Of a stretch of 64,000 nt of DNA, positions 1-8,999 are shown in pieces (positions within the stretch are counted from its first letter, which is position 1; each line of letters opens with the position of its first letter). The translations under genes were made by a program, and so were the position numbers. The DNA is from Chitinophaga sp. XS-30 (lineage in GTDB: Bacteria; Bacteroidota; Bacteroidia; Chitinophagales; Chitinophagaceae): the NCBI RefSeq assembly GCF_008086345.1, contig NZ_CP043006.1, forward strand, positions 4,276,032-4,340,031, given 5' to 3'. The notes under the pieces were generated by a model. The model was given only the letters and a program-made list of their open reading frames with translations. It was not told where the DNA came from and did no database searches.

Positions 1-131
1 TCCACGGCTCCTTCTGCGAGGAGTATGCGGCTGACCGGCACAGGCCCTGGCAACATGAATATCCGGACTAAAACTATAACCTTTGTTTTGCAATTCCAGC
101 GTATTGTTCAATTCTCTTTCTAGCTTTGCAC
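1..131. other. left-edge intergenic region
   Basis: No complete gene is resolved here. On the minus strand a short open frame with an ATG at 56-54 runs off the left edge (M-L-P-G-P-V-P-V-S-R), but it is too short to identify. A TAGCTTTG box at 121-128 matches the Bacteroidota -7 consensus TAnnTTTG, but lies only a few bases before the AraC start codon and has no well-spaced TTG upstream (the nearest is at 104-106, 14 bases away). Confidence 0.35.
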
Positions 132-1016
132 ATGCTTCGTAAAAAAGAAGGGTTTGAAGGCCAGCGCGCCATCGTATTGCCCGGCAAGATCATATCGGAC
201 CTCTGTGAGGATAACCCCGTCACCGGTGGATTATTTGTGACGGACATCGGGTATTATCCCAAAGCGAAATATCACTTCCGGCAGCGCCTGCAGGGGATAG
301 ACCAGCATATCCTGATCTATTGCCAGGAAGGCAAAGGCACGGCACAGATCGGCAGGCAGCGGTATTCCCTGCAGCCGGATACTTTCGTGATCATCCCCGC
401 GGGCAGTACTCACAGTTACGCAGCCGACGAGAACGACTCCTGGACCATCTACTGGACGCATTTCAAAGGGCCTGCCGCCAAAGCGATCGCGGAAGCGGTA
501 AAACGCCAGTACAACGGTTATCAGGGGGTTATTACCTTTCAGCAAAAAAGGATAGACCTGTTCGAGGATATTTATGCCAGCCTGGAAAGAGGTTACGGGA
601 ACGATAATATTTCCTATGCCAATATGTGCCTGTGGCATTACCTGTCCACTTTCCTGTATGACGACAAATTCAATCTTTCCGGGAAAAAGACCAGCTCCGA
701 TGCTGTGGAGTTATCTATCAGCTACATGCAGCAACAGTTGTCGCAGATGCTTTCGCTCGAAAACATCGCCCGTTCCGTCAACCTCTCCGTATCTCACTAT
801 TCCTATGTTTTCCGGAAGAAGACCGGCTTCTCCCCAATGGAGTACTTCAATCATCTGAAAGTGCAGAAGGCCTGCCAGTACCTGATCTTTACAGACCTGC
901 GGGTGAAAGAGATCGCGTACAAGCTGGGCATGGACGATCCTTATTATTTTTCAAGGATGTTCAATAAACTGATGGGCATGTCCCCCAACCATTACCGGGC
1001 AAAACGGGAAACATAA
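132..1016 (+). CDS. AraC family transcriptional regulator
   Basis: A cytoplasmic DNA-binding regulator of 294 residues. The N-terminal part (about residues 20-150) looks like the cupin sugar-sensing fold of AraC proteins, with a Y-H-F-R-Q-R-L stretch followed by a beta-rich segment. The C-terminal 100 residues hold two helix-turn-helix units (around S-L-E-N-I-A-R-S-V-N-L-S and V-K-E-I-A-Y-K-L-G-M) and the usual F-S-R-M-F..G-M-S-P..Y-R ending. The frame is open from a TTG at 126, but the ATG at 132 gives the typical M-L-R-K-K-E-G-F start and is preferred. The gene faces away from whatever lies left of the window, and AraC members usually control a divergent or adjacent sugar gene. Its target is not visible. 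The family call is firm; the ligand is unknown. Confidence 0.93.
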   Translation: MLRKKEGFEGQRAIVLPGKIISDLCEDNPVTGGLFVTDIGYYPKAKYHFRQRLQGIDQHILIYCQEGKGTAQIGRQRYSLQPDTFVIIPAGSTHSYAADENDSWTIYWTHFKGPAAKAIAEAVKRQYNGYQGVITFQQKRIDLFEDIYASLERGYGNDNISYANMCLWHYLSTFLYDDKFNLSGKKTSSDAVELSISYMQQQLSQMLSLENIARSVNLSVSHYSYVFRKKTGFSPMEYFNHLKVQKACQYLIFTDLRVKEIAYKLGMDDPYYFSRMFNKLMGMSPNHYRAKRET

Positions 1017-1020
1017 AAGA

Positions 1021-1040
1021 TAAAACCCTTCGGGTATTTT
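1021..1040 (+). terminator. weak terminator-like hairpin after the AraC gene
   Basis: Four bases after the AraC stop codon a short A-A-A-A-C-C-C / G-G-G-T-(a)-T-T-T-T inverted repeat with a three-base loop forms a small hairpin rich in A upstream and T downstream. The stem is short, so termination is only plausible. Confidence 0.35.
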
Positions 1041-1042
1041 AT

Positions 1043-1050
1043 TAATTTTG
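1043..1050 (+). promoter_or_regulatory. TAnnTTTG -7 box for the sigma/anti-sigma genes
   Basis: TAATTTTG matches the Bacteroidota -7 consensus and lies about 50 bases before the ATG at 1099. No clear TTG -33 element is visible at the usual distance. Confidence 0.4.
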
Positions 1051-1098
1051 ACCGCCAGGGATCAACCATCATACTGCGGGGGAGGCAGGAATTCTGTA

Positions 1099-1695
1099 AT
1101 GCACGACATCAAAGGCCAGGACACAACACTTTTGCACCTGCTCTCACAGGGAGATGAAACCGCTTTTCGCCGTCTTTTCGATACCTATCATCAGTTCATT
1201 TATTCTTTTGCACTGCGGATGACCGATTCCGAGGCGATTTCGCGGGATGTGGTGCAGGATGTGTTCGTCAAAATATGGCTGAACAGGCAGGAACTCACTG
1301 CCATACAGCACCTGCCGGGATATATCAACCGCCTTACCCGTAACCATGTGCTGAACGGCATGAAAAGAAAAGCCATGGAAACCGGCCTGCTGAAAGACCT
1401 CGGCGCACCCTTTTCCGCCACCCATCATGATCCGGAGGAACAAGCGCAGTTCCGTGAGCTGGAAACCCTGCTTGCCAAGGCTATCAACCTCCTGCCGGAG
1501 CGCCAGCAACAGGTGTACAGGCTCAGCCGCCAGGATGGGCTGAAGCACGAGGAGATTGCCGCACAACTCCGGATTTCCCGGGAAACCGTCAAAAAACATA
1601 TCATGGCCGCACTGCTCCATATCCGGAATTACCTCCGGGATAACGGCCGTGCATTGCTATGGCCGGGCATTCTGCTATACGGATGCTGCTCCTGA
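1099..1695 (+). CDS. ECF RNA polymerase sigma-70 factor (FecI-like)
   Basis: An extracytoplasmic-function sigma factor of 198 residues that would direct RNA polymerase to the uptake genes behind it. Region 2 is visible as F-R-R-L-F-D-T-Y-H through D-V-V-Q-D-V-F-V-K-I-W. Region 4 is L-P-E-R-Q-Q-Q-V-Y..G-L-K-H-E-E-I-A-A-Q-L with its recognition helix I-S-R-E-T-V-K-K-H. It ends in a hydrophobic tail (L-L-W-P-G-I-L-L-Y), which is common in Bacteroidota members. The reading frame is open from a TTG at 1048, but the ATG at 1099 follows a G-rich ribosome-binding stretch (1078-1089) and starts at the conserved N-terminus. The FecR anti-sigma gene follows after 72 bases, then SusC with an STN domain, so this is a standard trans-envelope signalling set. 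Confidence 0.94.
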   Translation: MHDIKGQDTTLLHLLSQGDETAFRRLFDTYHQFIYSFALRMTDSEAISRDVVQDVFVKIWLNRQELTAIQHLPGYINRLTRNHVLNGMKRKAMETGLLKDLGAPFSATHHDPEEQAQFRELETLLAKAINLLPERQQQVYRLSRQDGLKHEEIAAQLRISRETVKKHIMAALLHIRNYLRDNGRALLWPGILLYGCCS

Positions 1696-1767
1696 AATTT
1701 TTCTTTGCCCCCACTACCCCTTTCCGCTTTCCCGATTGTCAATCATATAACCGGTCAATTTTTTACT

Positions 1768-2916
1768 ATGCCATCAGCCAGATTAAATTATCTGCTTCAC
1801 AGATATTATGATAAAACCTGTACACCTGCTGAAAAAGCGGAGCTGCTGACCGCCATCGGCAGTGGCCTCCAGGATGAGCCGGCAGCTGAACTGCTGGATG
1901 AATTGCTTACTGAGCATATGCCCGATAGCAACACTTCCGCTGAACAGGCGGACCAGCTGTATGCGGACATCCTGGCTGCCGTACAGCCCCGGAAGAAAAA
2001 CGTTACCATCCAGCGGTCATGGTGGGCCGCCGCCGCTGCTGTGCTATTGCTCGCAGGCGCCGTGGCGCTCTGGCCGGGATCGCTCCCCCGGAAGCATTTT
2101 GCCGTGAAACCATCCACGGATGTAGCTCCCGGCAAAAGCAAAGCTGTGCTCACACTGGCGGACGGCTCGCTTGTAACGCTGGACAGCGCCATCGGGCAGG
2201 ATATTCAACAGGAAGCCGCCACCGCCCGCCAGCAGAACGGGCAACTGGTATATGAACCTGACGCCACCGCAACCGCTATCATCCAATACAATACCCTCAC
2301 TACGCCCCGTGGCGGGCAATTCCGGCTGGTACTGCCGGACGGCACGCAGGTATGGCTGAATGCCGCATCCTCCATCCATTATCCCACCGTATTTACCGGA
2401 AAAGAAAGAACAGTCACCATCACCGGAGAAGCCTACTTCGAAGTCACCAAAAATGCCGGTATGCCGTTCCGGGTAAATACTTCCGGCGGCACAATGGTGG
2501 AAGTGCTGGGCACCCGCTTCAATATCAATGCTTATGCAGATGAAGACGCGATACGCACCACCCTGGCTGAAGGCGCCGTAAAGGTCAGCAGCGGGAACGA
2601 ACAGGTGATATTGCAACCTGGCCAGCAGGCGCAGGTAACAGGCAGGCAGATACAGGTTCTCCGGCCGGACATGGCGCAGGTGCTGGCCTGGAAGAACGGC
2701 ATTTTCAATTTCGAGAACAGCAGTCTTGAAGAAGTGATGCGGCAACTCTCCCGCTGGTATGATGTGGAAGTGGTGTACAAAGGCCGGATACCGGACCGGG
2801 TTTTCGGCGGAGAACTGCAGCGCAGCCTGCCATTGTCCCAGGTACTGGAAGTGCTGCGGGACATGAAGCTGAATGTACAGCTGACAGCAGAGAGAAGGAT
2901 TGAAGTAATGCCATAA
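1768..2916 (+). CDS. FecR family anti-sigma factor
   Basis: An inner-membrane anti-sigma regulator of 382 residues. The N-terminal 90 residues form a cytoplasmic anti-sigma part (L-L-H-R-Y-Y-D-K-T-C-T-P-A-E). A single membrane helix follows (W-W-A-A-A-A-A-V-L-L-L-A-G-A-V-A-L-W). The periplasmic FecR domain begins at T-T-P-R-G-G-Q-F and contains L-P-D-G-T-Q-V-W-L-N and G-E-A-Y-F-E-V. A DUF4974-like C-terminal domain (F-N-F-E-N-S-S-L-E-E-V-M-R-Q-L) is expected to contact the STN domain of the receiver. The ATG at 1768 is chosen because the upstream in-frame extension from 1705 is proline-rich and unlike the family. By family knowledge it holds the preceding sigma factor until the SusC/FecA-like partner binds substrate. 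Confidence 0.95.
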   Translation: MPSARLNYLLHRYYDKTCTPAEKAELLTAIGSGLQDEPAAELLDELLTEHMPDSNTSAEQADQLYADILAAVQPRKKNVTIQRSWWAAAAAVLLLAGAVALWPGSLPRKHFAVKPSTDVAPGKSKAVLTLADGSLVTLDSAIGQDIQQEAATARQQNGQLVYEPDATATAIIQYNTLTTPRGGQFRLVLPDGTQVWLNAASSIHYPTVFTGKERTVTITGEAYFEVTKNAGMPFRVNTSGGTMVEVLGTRFNINAYADEDAIRTTLAEGAVKVSSGNEQVILQPGQQAQVTGRQIQVLRPDMAQVLAWKNGIFNFENSSLEEVMRQLSRWYDVEVVYKGRIPDRVFGGELQRSLPLSQVLEVLRDMKLNVQLTAERRIEVMP

Positions 2917-2920
2917 AAAA

Positions 2921-2944
2921 CCGTTCCGGTTGCAGCCGGAACGG
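2921..2944 (+). terminator. hairpin between FecR and SusC genes
   Basis: A perfect 9-base inverted repeat (C-C-G-T-T-C-C-G-G and its complement, six-base loop) lies directly after the FecR stop codon. It is preceded by a run of A but has no T run behind it. It may act as an attenuator or mRNA 3-prime stabiliser separating the regulatory genes from the susCD genes rather than as a full terminator. Confidence 0.45.
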
Positions 2945-3019
2945 CGGATCATGGCCGATCAACATAAGACAAGTCTGGGCAGACTATTTATTTAATCAAC
3001 CATTAACTCTTGCGAAAGT

Positions 3020-6000
3020 ATGCAAATTAATGCTCTTTGTAAAGGCCGGCCTTTGTGCGGCCTGGTGTCAACCAAAATTGTGCGTGTCATGCGTTTAACC
3101 GCTTATTTAATGCTCACCTTTTGTATGCATGTATCGGCGAAAGGCGTTTCTCAAACCGTGACCTTCAGTGGCAGTAATGTGCCCTTGAAACAGGTGTTTG
3201 CGGAGATAAAGGAACAGACGGGCTATCTCGTGTTCTATGACCGGGAGGCCCTTGTTCATGCCAAACCGGTTACGCTGCGGGTGAAGGACGCCCCGCTGCA
3301 GTCGTTTTTACAACAATTGCTGGCCGGGCAGATGCTGGATTTTTCGATCAGGGAGAAGAATATCATCCTCCGGAAAAAAGATATGCCGGTAGCGTCCGTT
3401 ATCATGCGGGTGGATATCACCGGGGTGGTCGTGGATAAGAACGGCGCTTTGCTGCCCGGGGCCCTCATCCGGGTAAAAAATACCAAAAAGGCCATTTTCT
3501 CGGACGGTGATGGCAAATTCGTGATCAATGCGGAAGAAGGCGATGTATTGGAGATCACTTTTCTTGGATTTGAGAAAAAGGAAGTGCCCGTGGGTTCCCT
3601 GAAAATTATGCGGATCGTACTGGAACCTGCCGTTAGCGCGCTTGACGAAGCTGTGGTACAGGCATATGGCCGTACGTCCAAAAGGACCAATACCGGGAAT
3701 ATCGACAAGGTCAACGGAAAGGAAATAGAACAAACACCGGTGAACAACCCTATCGCCGCCTTGCAGGGCCGCGTTCCGGGAGTGGTGATCACACAGGCCT
3801 CCGGTGTGCCGGGCGGCGGATTCAAAGTGCAGATCAGGGGCAATACACAGGTAGACCCCAACGTAGGAGCCAGCGATGAGCCGCTCTATATTGTGGATGG
3901 CATTCCCCTCGCCAGCGGCGAGAACCGCCTTAACCGCATCAGCTCCGCCATCAATGGTTCCAGCGTAACGGACGGGCTGAGTGCATTGGGAACCATCAAC
4001 ACCGCAGACATCGAGAGCATCGAAATTCTGAAAGATGCGGACGCCACCGCCATCTACGGCAGCCGCGGCGCCAGCGGCGTTGTGCTCATCACCACCCGCA
4101 GAGGAAAATCCGGGCAGACCAGCGTGAACGCCAACTTCTCCACCGGCTTCAGCAAAGCGCCGATGCCTGACCTGTTGAATACGCAGCAATATGTTGCCAT
4201 GCGCAAGGAAGCCTTTGCGAACGACAACCTTGCGATGACCAATTCCAATGCCTATGATATTCTCCTCTGGGATACCACACGCGATAATAACCTGGCCAAA
4301 CAGCTGATCGGCGGAACCGCCCGTATGACCAACGGGCAGATCGCCATCTCCGGCGGCACGGACAGAACACAGTATCGCGTCAGCACCGGTTATACCCGTG
4401 AAACAGATGTATTCCCCGGCGAAATGCCGAATGAAAGGTTCATGGGCAATTTCAGCCTGAATACCCGTTCCGATAATCAGAAATTCAATGCTGCCATTAC
4501 CGGAAGTTATACATCCAGCATCAACCGCACGGCGGGTGCGGATCTTTCCAGCAAGCTCAACCTCCCGCCCAACTTCCTGCTGTACGATTCCCTCGGCAAC
4601 CTTGCCTGGAACGAAGGTGGTGTAACGGCGGTGGATAATCCGCTCGCCGCCCTGCAGAAAAAATACCGGGCCCGTACGGATAACCTGAATGCCAACGCCA
4701 TGTTGTCCTACCGCGTATTACCGGACCTGGTGATCCGCAGCAGCTTCGGGTATAACAGCATCAAGGTGGATGAACTGAGAATAGATCCGATTGCTTCCCA
4801 AAACCCGGCCAAAGCGAATGCTACCGGCTCCACCAGTTTCGGGAAGAACAATTTCCAGAGCTGGATCATAGAGCCGCAGGCAGAATATTTCCGCAACATC
4901 GGCAAGGGCAGGCTGAATGCGCTGGCAGGCGGCACCATTCAAAACCAATGGAACGAAGGGTATAATTTTTCTGTAAATGATTATACGAGCGATGAATTCC
5001 TGGGTTCCCTGACCGGCATCACCGGCATCTCTTTCGCAAATCCTTCCAGCAATCTCAACCAGTATAAATACGCTGCCTTCTTTGGCCGTATCAATTACAA
5101 CCACGATAACAAATACATCCTCAATCTCACCGGCAGGCGGGACGGATCCAGCCGTTTCGGGCCCGAGTTCCGTTTTTCCAACTTCGCCGCTGCCGGCGCT
5201 GCATGGCTGTTTACCAGTGAGCCGTTCATGCAGTTCCTGCCCGCGCTCAGTTTTGGCAAGCTGCGCGCCAGCTACGGCGTTACGGGGAATGACAAGATCG
5301 GCGATTATAAATACCTGGACGCCTATACGGCAAATGCGTTCTATCCAAACTACCAGGACTCCGCAGCTTTTGTTCCCTCGGGGCTTTTTAAACCGGACCT
5401 GCACTGGGAAAGGAACGTGAAGCTGGAATTTGCACTGGAACTGGGCTTCATGAAAGACAGGTTGCTGGTATCCGCGGCCTGGTATAAGAACCGTACCAGC
5501 GATCCGCTGGTGAACTATCCCCTTCCGCAAACAACCGGCTTCTCCGGCATCTCCGCCAATCTGAACGGTGTGCTGGTAGATAATAAAGGCGTTGAGCTGA
5601 TGGTGACCAGCCAGAATATCCGTAAAAAGGACCTTAACTGGACGACCAGCTTCAACATTACGGTTCCGGACAACAAGCTCATCGCCTATCCCGGGCTTGC
5701 CCAATCCAGCCACGCCAACAGGTACGAGATCGGCAAATCGCTTAACCTGGTGCGGATTGCGCGTTTTACCGGTATCGATCAGCAAACGGGCCTCTGGATG
5801 ATCGAAGATGTGGACAAGGATAACCGTTTTACCACTGCCGGCGATTTCCAGTCACTGTTTGATACCGATCCGGAATTTTATGGCGGGCTGGATAACAATA
5901 TCCGTTACAAAGGGCTGCAGGTGAGTTTCCTGCTGCAATTCACTCGCCAGATGGGAAAGAACTGGATGGCCTCCCAGGCCACTTCCGGGTTCCAGACCAT

Positions 6001-6373
6001 GACGGTGGGCGGTATGCAGAACCTTCCTTCGGAGGTGCTTACCCGCTGGCAGCAAGAGGGCGATATTACCCGCATCCAGAAGTTCACCACCCGCAGCTCC
6101 ACATCCACCTCGCTGACGGGTAACTATGCCGCCAATTATTCCGATCTGGGTTATATGGACGCAGCGTATCTCCGGCTGAAAAATGCATCCATCTCTTACT
6201 TCCTGCCGGAGCGCTGGATAAAACGGGCGAAAATGACGCAGGCCAGGATATATGCCCAGGGGCAAAACCTGCTGACCTTTACACCGGTTAAAGGCACAGA
6301 CCCCGAGACGGTATATCTTTTCAGGCTGCCGCCATTGCGCACGGTGACTTTTGGGGTACAACTTTATTTATAA
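3020..6373 (+). CDS. SusC/FecA-type TonB-dependent receptor with STN domain
   Basis: An outer-membrane import channel of 1117 residues that takes up a substrate with its SusD lid, powered by TonB. After an export signal (about residues 20-41, V-M-R-L-T-A-Y-L-M-L-T-F) comes an STN signalling domain (about 45-118, P-L-K-Q-V-F-A-E-I-K-E-Q-T-G-Y). A carboxypeptidase-regulatory-like beta domain follows (about 130-195), then the plug (G-R-V-P-G-V-V-I-T-Q-A-S-G-V-P-G-G-G and I-Y-G-S-R-G-A-S-G-V-V-L-I-T-T). The rest is the beta-barrel, ending in an aromatic residue pattern (V-Q-L-Y-L). The STN domain matches the sigma/FecR genes just upstream, so the receptor should report substrate binding to them. 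The substrate cannot be read from the sequence; no glycosidase is linked. Confidence 0.96.
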   Translation: MQINALCKGRPLCGLVSTKIVRVMRLTAYLMLTFCMHVSAKGVSQTVTFSGSNVPLKQVFAEIKEQTGYLVFYDREALVHAKPVTLRVKDAPLQSFLQQLLAGQMLDFSIREKNIILRKKDMPVASVIMRVDITGVVVDKNGALLPGALIRVKNTKKAIFSDGDGKFVINAEEGDVLEITFLGFEKKEVPVGSLKIMRIVLEPAVSALDEAVVQAYGRTSKRTNTGNIDKVNGKEIEQTPVNNPIAALQGRVPGVVITQASGVPGGGFKVQIRGNTQVDPNVGASDEPLYIVDGIPLASGENRLNRISSAINGSSVTDGLSALGTINTADIESIEILKDADATAIYGSRGASGVVLITTRRGKSGQTSVNANFSTGFSKAPMPDLLNTQQYVAMRKEAFANDNLAMTNSNAYDILLWDTTRDNNLAKQLIGGTARMTNGQIAISGGTDRTQYRVSTGYTRETDVFPGEMPNERFMGNFSLNTRSDNQKFNAAITGSYTSSINRTAGADLSSKLNLPPNFLLYDSLGNLAWNEGGVTAVDNPLAALQKKYRARTDNLNANAMLSYRVLPDLVIRSSFGYNSIKVDELRIDPIASQNPAKANATGSTSFGKNNFQSWIIEPQAEYFRNIGKGRLNALAGGTIQNQWNEGYNFSVNDYTSDEFLGSLTGITGISFANPSSNLNQYKYAAFFGRINYNHDNKYILNLTGRRDGSSRFGPEFRFSNFAAAGAAWLFTSEPFMQFLPALSFGKLRASYGVTGNDKIGDYKYLDAYTANAFYPNYQDSAAFVPSGLFKPDLHWERNVKLEFALELGFMKDRLLVSAAWYKNRTSDPLVNYPLPQTTGFSGISANLNGVLVDNKGVELMVTSQNIRKKDLNWTTSFNITVPDNKLIAYPGLAQSSHANRYEIGKSLNLVRIARFTGIDQQTGLWMIEDVDKDNRFTTAGDFQSLFDTDPEFYGGLDNNIRYKGLQVSFLLQFTRQMGKNWMASQATSGFQTMTVGGMQNLPSEVLTRWQQEGDITRIQKFTTRSSTSTSLTGNYAANYSDLGYMDAAYLRLKNASISYFLPERWIKRAKMTQARIYAQGQNLLTFTPVKGTDPETVYLFRLPPLRTVTFGVQLYL

Positions 6374-6392
6374 ACTATTTCAATCTTCATAT

Positions 6393-7775
6393 ATGAAAAG
6401 TCTTAACAGGCTCTTTATTATACTCATCGCAGGAACGGCAATAACAGGCTGCCGCAAGTTTGTGGACGTTCCGCTGCCCATTACGCAGCTCAGCACCGAA
6501 TCCGCTTTTTCCACCGATGCAAAGGCCAATTCCGCCATGCGGGGCATTTACGCCGGCCTGGTATCCGGCTGGGTAGCCAGTCCGTTTACCGGCGCTATGA
6601 CGGGAAACCTGGGCCTCAGCGCTGACGAACTGGAAAAAACTTCGCTGACCGGGGAGTTCCCGCTTTTCTTCGAGAATAATCTGAATGCCTCTATGAACAC
6701 GATCAACGGTGCATTATGGGGCTCTTTTTACAGCACTATCTACCAGGCAAACAATGCGATTACGCATATCGGCAACTCAAAGGGCATCGCCCCGGCGAAC
6801 AAGGAATTCCTGACAGGCGAAGCGCATTTCCTTCGTGCGTTGGCCTATTTCTACCTGGTGAATATGTACGACTCTGTGCCACTGACCACAACAGCAGATT
6901 ACCGCACCAATGGACTGCTGTTCCGTGAATCTCCCGAAAAGGTCTATGAACAGATCCGGCAAGACCTCCGCTACGCACAGGAAAAGGCCGGCAACCAGCA
7001 TACCGGTACCGGCTTTCGGGCAAGAGGCAACCAATGGACAGCGACTGCCCTATTGGCGAGAGTACAATTGTACACCGGGAATTGGGAAGAAGCGGAAGCC
7101 GAAGCCACAAAAGTCATTAACGCAGGATTCTACAAAATGGGGCCGCTGGAAGAAACATTCCTTGCCACTTCCGGCGAAGTTATTCTCCAACTGGGCAATG
7201 CCGGCGCCAATTTATATACTTCGGAAGGCAGTGCCATCACCAGCTCGCAAGTCAATCCCACTTACCGTTTCAGTACCTGGCTCGATGCCGCCTTTGAGCC
7301 CGGGGACCTTCGTACGGATGCCTGGACCCGGGTGGGTGCAAATGGCTTCCGCGGCCCCGCGAAATACAAAACTTTTTCCAACACGCAGGCCAACGCCAAA
7401 AAAGAAGGCACCGTAGTGCTTCGCCTCGCAGAGCAATACCTCATCCGCGCAGAAGCCCGCGCCATGCAGGATGATCTCTCCGGCGCCATCGCCGATGTGG
7501 ATACCGTTCGTAGCCGGGCCGGACTGCCCCTGTTATCCGACATCAGTCCGGATATCGCCAAAGAACCGCTGCTGGCCGCCATCATGAAAGAAAGAATGAC
7601 GGAACTGTTCGCCGAATTCGGGCACCGCTGGTTCGATGTGAAACGAACCGGTCAGGCGGATATCATCTTTGGCGCCCGTAAACCCGGCTGGCGGACGGAA
7701 GCCGCGCTGTTTCCTATTCCGTTCAAAGACAGGCAATTCAACCCTAACCTTGGTCAGAACCCGGGTTACGAATAA
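6393..7775 (+). CDS. SusD/RagB family nutrient-binding lipoprotein
   Basis: The surface lipoprotein partner of the upstream SusC, 460 residues, which captures substrate and caps the receptor. The start M-K-S-L-N-R-L-F leads a lipoprotein signal with lipobox I-T-G-C, cysteine near residue 20. The mature N-terminus R-K-F-V-D-V-P-L-P and the helix-rich body with G-E-A-H-F-L-R-A-L-A-Y-F-Y-L-V and the C-terminal E-F-G-H-R-W-F-D-V-K-R are typical SusD. The frame is open back into SusC (6351), but the ATG at 6393, 19 bases after the SusC stop, gives the lipoprotein signal and is preferred. It is co-transcribed with SusC. Confidence 0.96.
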   Translation: MKSLNRLFIILIAGTAITGCRKFVDVPLPITQLSTESAFSTDAKANSAMRGIYAGLVSGWVASPFTGAMTGNLGLSADELEKTSLTGEFPLFFENNLNASMNTINGALWGSFYSTIYQANNAITHIGNSKGIAPANKEFLTGEAHFLRALAYFYLVNMYDSVPLTTTADYRTNGLLFRESPEKVYEQIRQDLRYAQEKAGNQHTGTGFRARGNQWTATALLARVQLYTGNWEEAEAEATKVINAGFYKMGPLEETFLATSGEVILQLGNAGANLYTSEGSAITSSQVNPTYRFSTWLDAAFEPGDLRTDAWTRVGANGFRGPAKYKTFSNTQANAKKEGTVVLRLAEQYLIRAEARAMQDDLSGAIADVDTVRSRAGLPLLSDISPDIAKEPLLAAIMKERMTELFAEFGHRWFDVKRTGQADIIFGARKPGWRTEAALFPIPFKDRQFNPNLGQNPGYE

Positions 7776-7791
7776 TCCATAAAAACACCGT

Positions 7792-8910
7792 ATGAAAAAA
7801 TATCTGTTATACTTATGTGCCGCAGCGCCGCTTTGCGCTTCCGCACAGGAAAATTTTCACATCAAAGGGAAGATCTCGGGCTGGAAAGGAAAAGACAGCG
7901 TGTTCATCAATTATATGGATGATCAAAAACAACTGTCGGATTCAACGGTAGCCATCAACGGACGGTTCGAGTTCCGCGGCGTTGTAACGCAACCAACGCT
8001 GGCTTACATCAGGCTTGAAAAACCCATCCTGCGGACCCAGCGGAAAGATTCGCGGAAATTTTACCTGGAGGATGGCCTTATCTCCATCACCGGCAAGGAT
8101 TCCATTCGTTATGCCACTGTAAAGGGCACAAAGGTCAACCAGGATGCTGAGCATCTGGAGAAACAAACTTCACCTGTGCTGAGCAGGCTGGTTGAGCTGA
8201 GAATGAGCGCCGCACGCACGCCTAGGGAAGCGCAGCAGACCGATGCATTCAAAGGCCTGCAGAACGAATATTCCGCACTGCTCGATTCCATGCACAATGT
8301 GCGCGTCCGGTTCATCCGCGAACATCCAGGCTCGCATATCTCCGTTGAAACACTGGCCCAGATAGCCGGGGCCCAGATCGATTATGCGAAAATATCGCCT
8401 TTGTACAACCTGCTGGATGAAGACATCCGCAACACCCCCACCGGCCAGGAACTGGCGGAGCGGCTGGCTATGGCAAAGAAGATACAGATCGGCAGCGTTA
8501 TGCCTTCCTTCTCTTCACTGGATACCGCCCGCAATCCCCTCAACCTGCAGGAAGTGGTGAAAAGCGGAAAACTTACGCTGGTGGATTTCTGGGCCAGCTG
8601 GTGCGGCCCCTGCCGCGCGGAGAACCCGAATGTTGTGAAGGCCTTCAATGCCTTCCACGAAAAAGGCTTCAATATCATCAGCGTTTCGCTGGATGACAAT
8701 GCGGACTACTGGAAACGGGCGATCATCAAAGACGGTATGCCCTGGTACCACGTATCCGGCCTGCAGAAATGGCAGGAACCCGTAGCACAGCTATTTGGCA
8801 TCAACGCGGTACCGGACAATTTCCTGCTGGATGAAAACGGTAAAGTGATCGCCAGAGGATTACGGGGCCAGGCACTGTACGACAGGGTAATGGCGGAGAT
8901 CAATAAATAA
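7792..8910 (+). CDS. TlpA-like thioredoxin-fold disulfide oxidoreductase
   Basis: An exported thiol-disulfide protein of 372 residues. It has a signal peptide (M-K-K-Y-L-L-Y-L-C-A-A-A-P-L-C-A-S-A) and a DUF4369-like beta-sandwich domain (about residues 22-120, F-H-I-K-G-K-I-S-G). A helical linker leads to a C-terminal TlpA/AhpC-type thioredoxin domain with the active site W-C-G-P-C; the two cysteines are residues 271 and 274, and the cis-proline loop is N-A-V-P-D-N. It starts 16 bases after SusD, so it belongs to the same operon. Such proteins often end Bacteroidota susCD operons; whether it reduces an imported substrate or maintains the receptor is not known. The transcript ends at the terminator at 8937. 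Confidence 0.93.
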   Translation: MKKYLLYLCAAAPLCASAQENFHIKGKISGWKGKDSVFINYMDDQKQLSDSTVAINGRFEFRGVVTQPTLAYIRLEKPILRTQRKDSRKFYLEDGLISITGKDSIRYATVKGTKVNQDAEHLEKQTSPVLSRLVELRMSAARTPREAQQTDAFKGLQNEYSALLDSMHNVRVRFIREHPGSHISVETLAQIAGAQIDYAKISPLYNLLDEDIRNTPTGQELAERLAMAKKIQIGSVMPSFSSLDTARNPLNLQEVVKSGKLTLVDFWASWCGPCRAENPNVVKAFNAFHEKGFNIISVSLDDNADYWKRAIIKDGMPWYHVSGLQKWQEPVAQLFGINAVPDNFLLDENGKVIARGLRGQALYDRVMAEINK

Positions 8911-8936
8911 TCTGTTTCCCATCGCTGTATATAGAT

Positions 8937-8972
8937 GAGGTTGTCCGGATACCCCGGGCAACCTCCTTTTTT
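8937..8972 (+). terminator. intrinsic terminator of the sigma-FecR-susCD-thioredoxin operon
   Basis: A 12-base stem (8937-8948 with 8954-8965, one G-T pair), five-base loop, then C and six T. This is the clearest terminator in the window and closes the operon. Confidence 0.85.
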
Positions 8973-8999
8973 CACGCTTGCAATGGTTTATATGATACC

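Noticed and set aside
1..56. Minus-strand gene start at the left edge
   Set aside because: Only about 18 codons are inside the window and another open frame is equally long; no basis to choose.
4718..5785. Minus-strand open frame of 355 codons opposite the first SusC
   Set aside because: Lies wholly inside the barrel-coding part of SusC and has no family resemblance.
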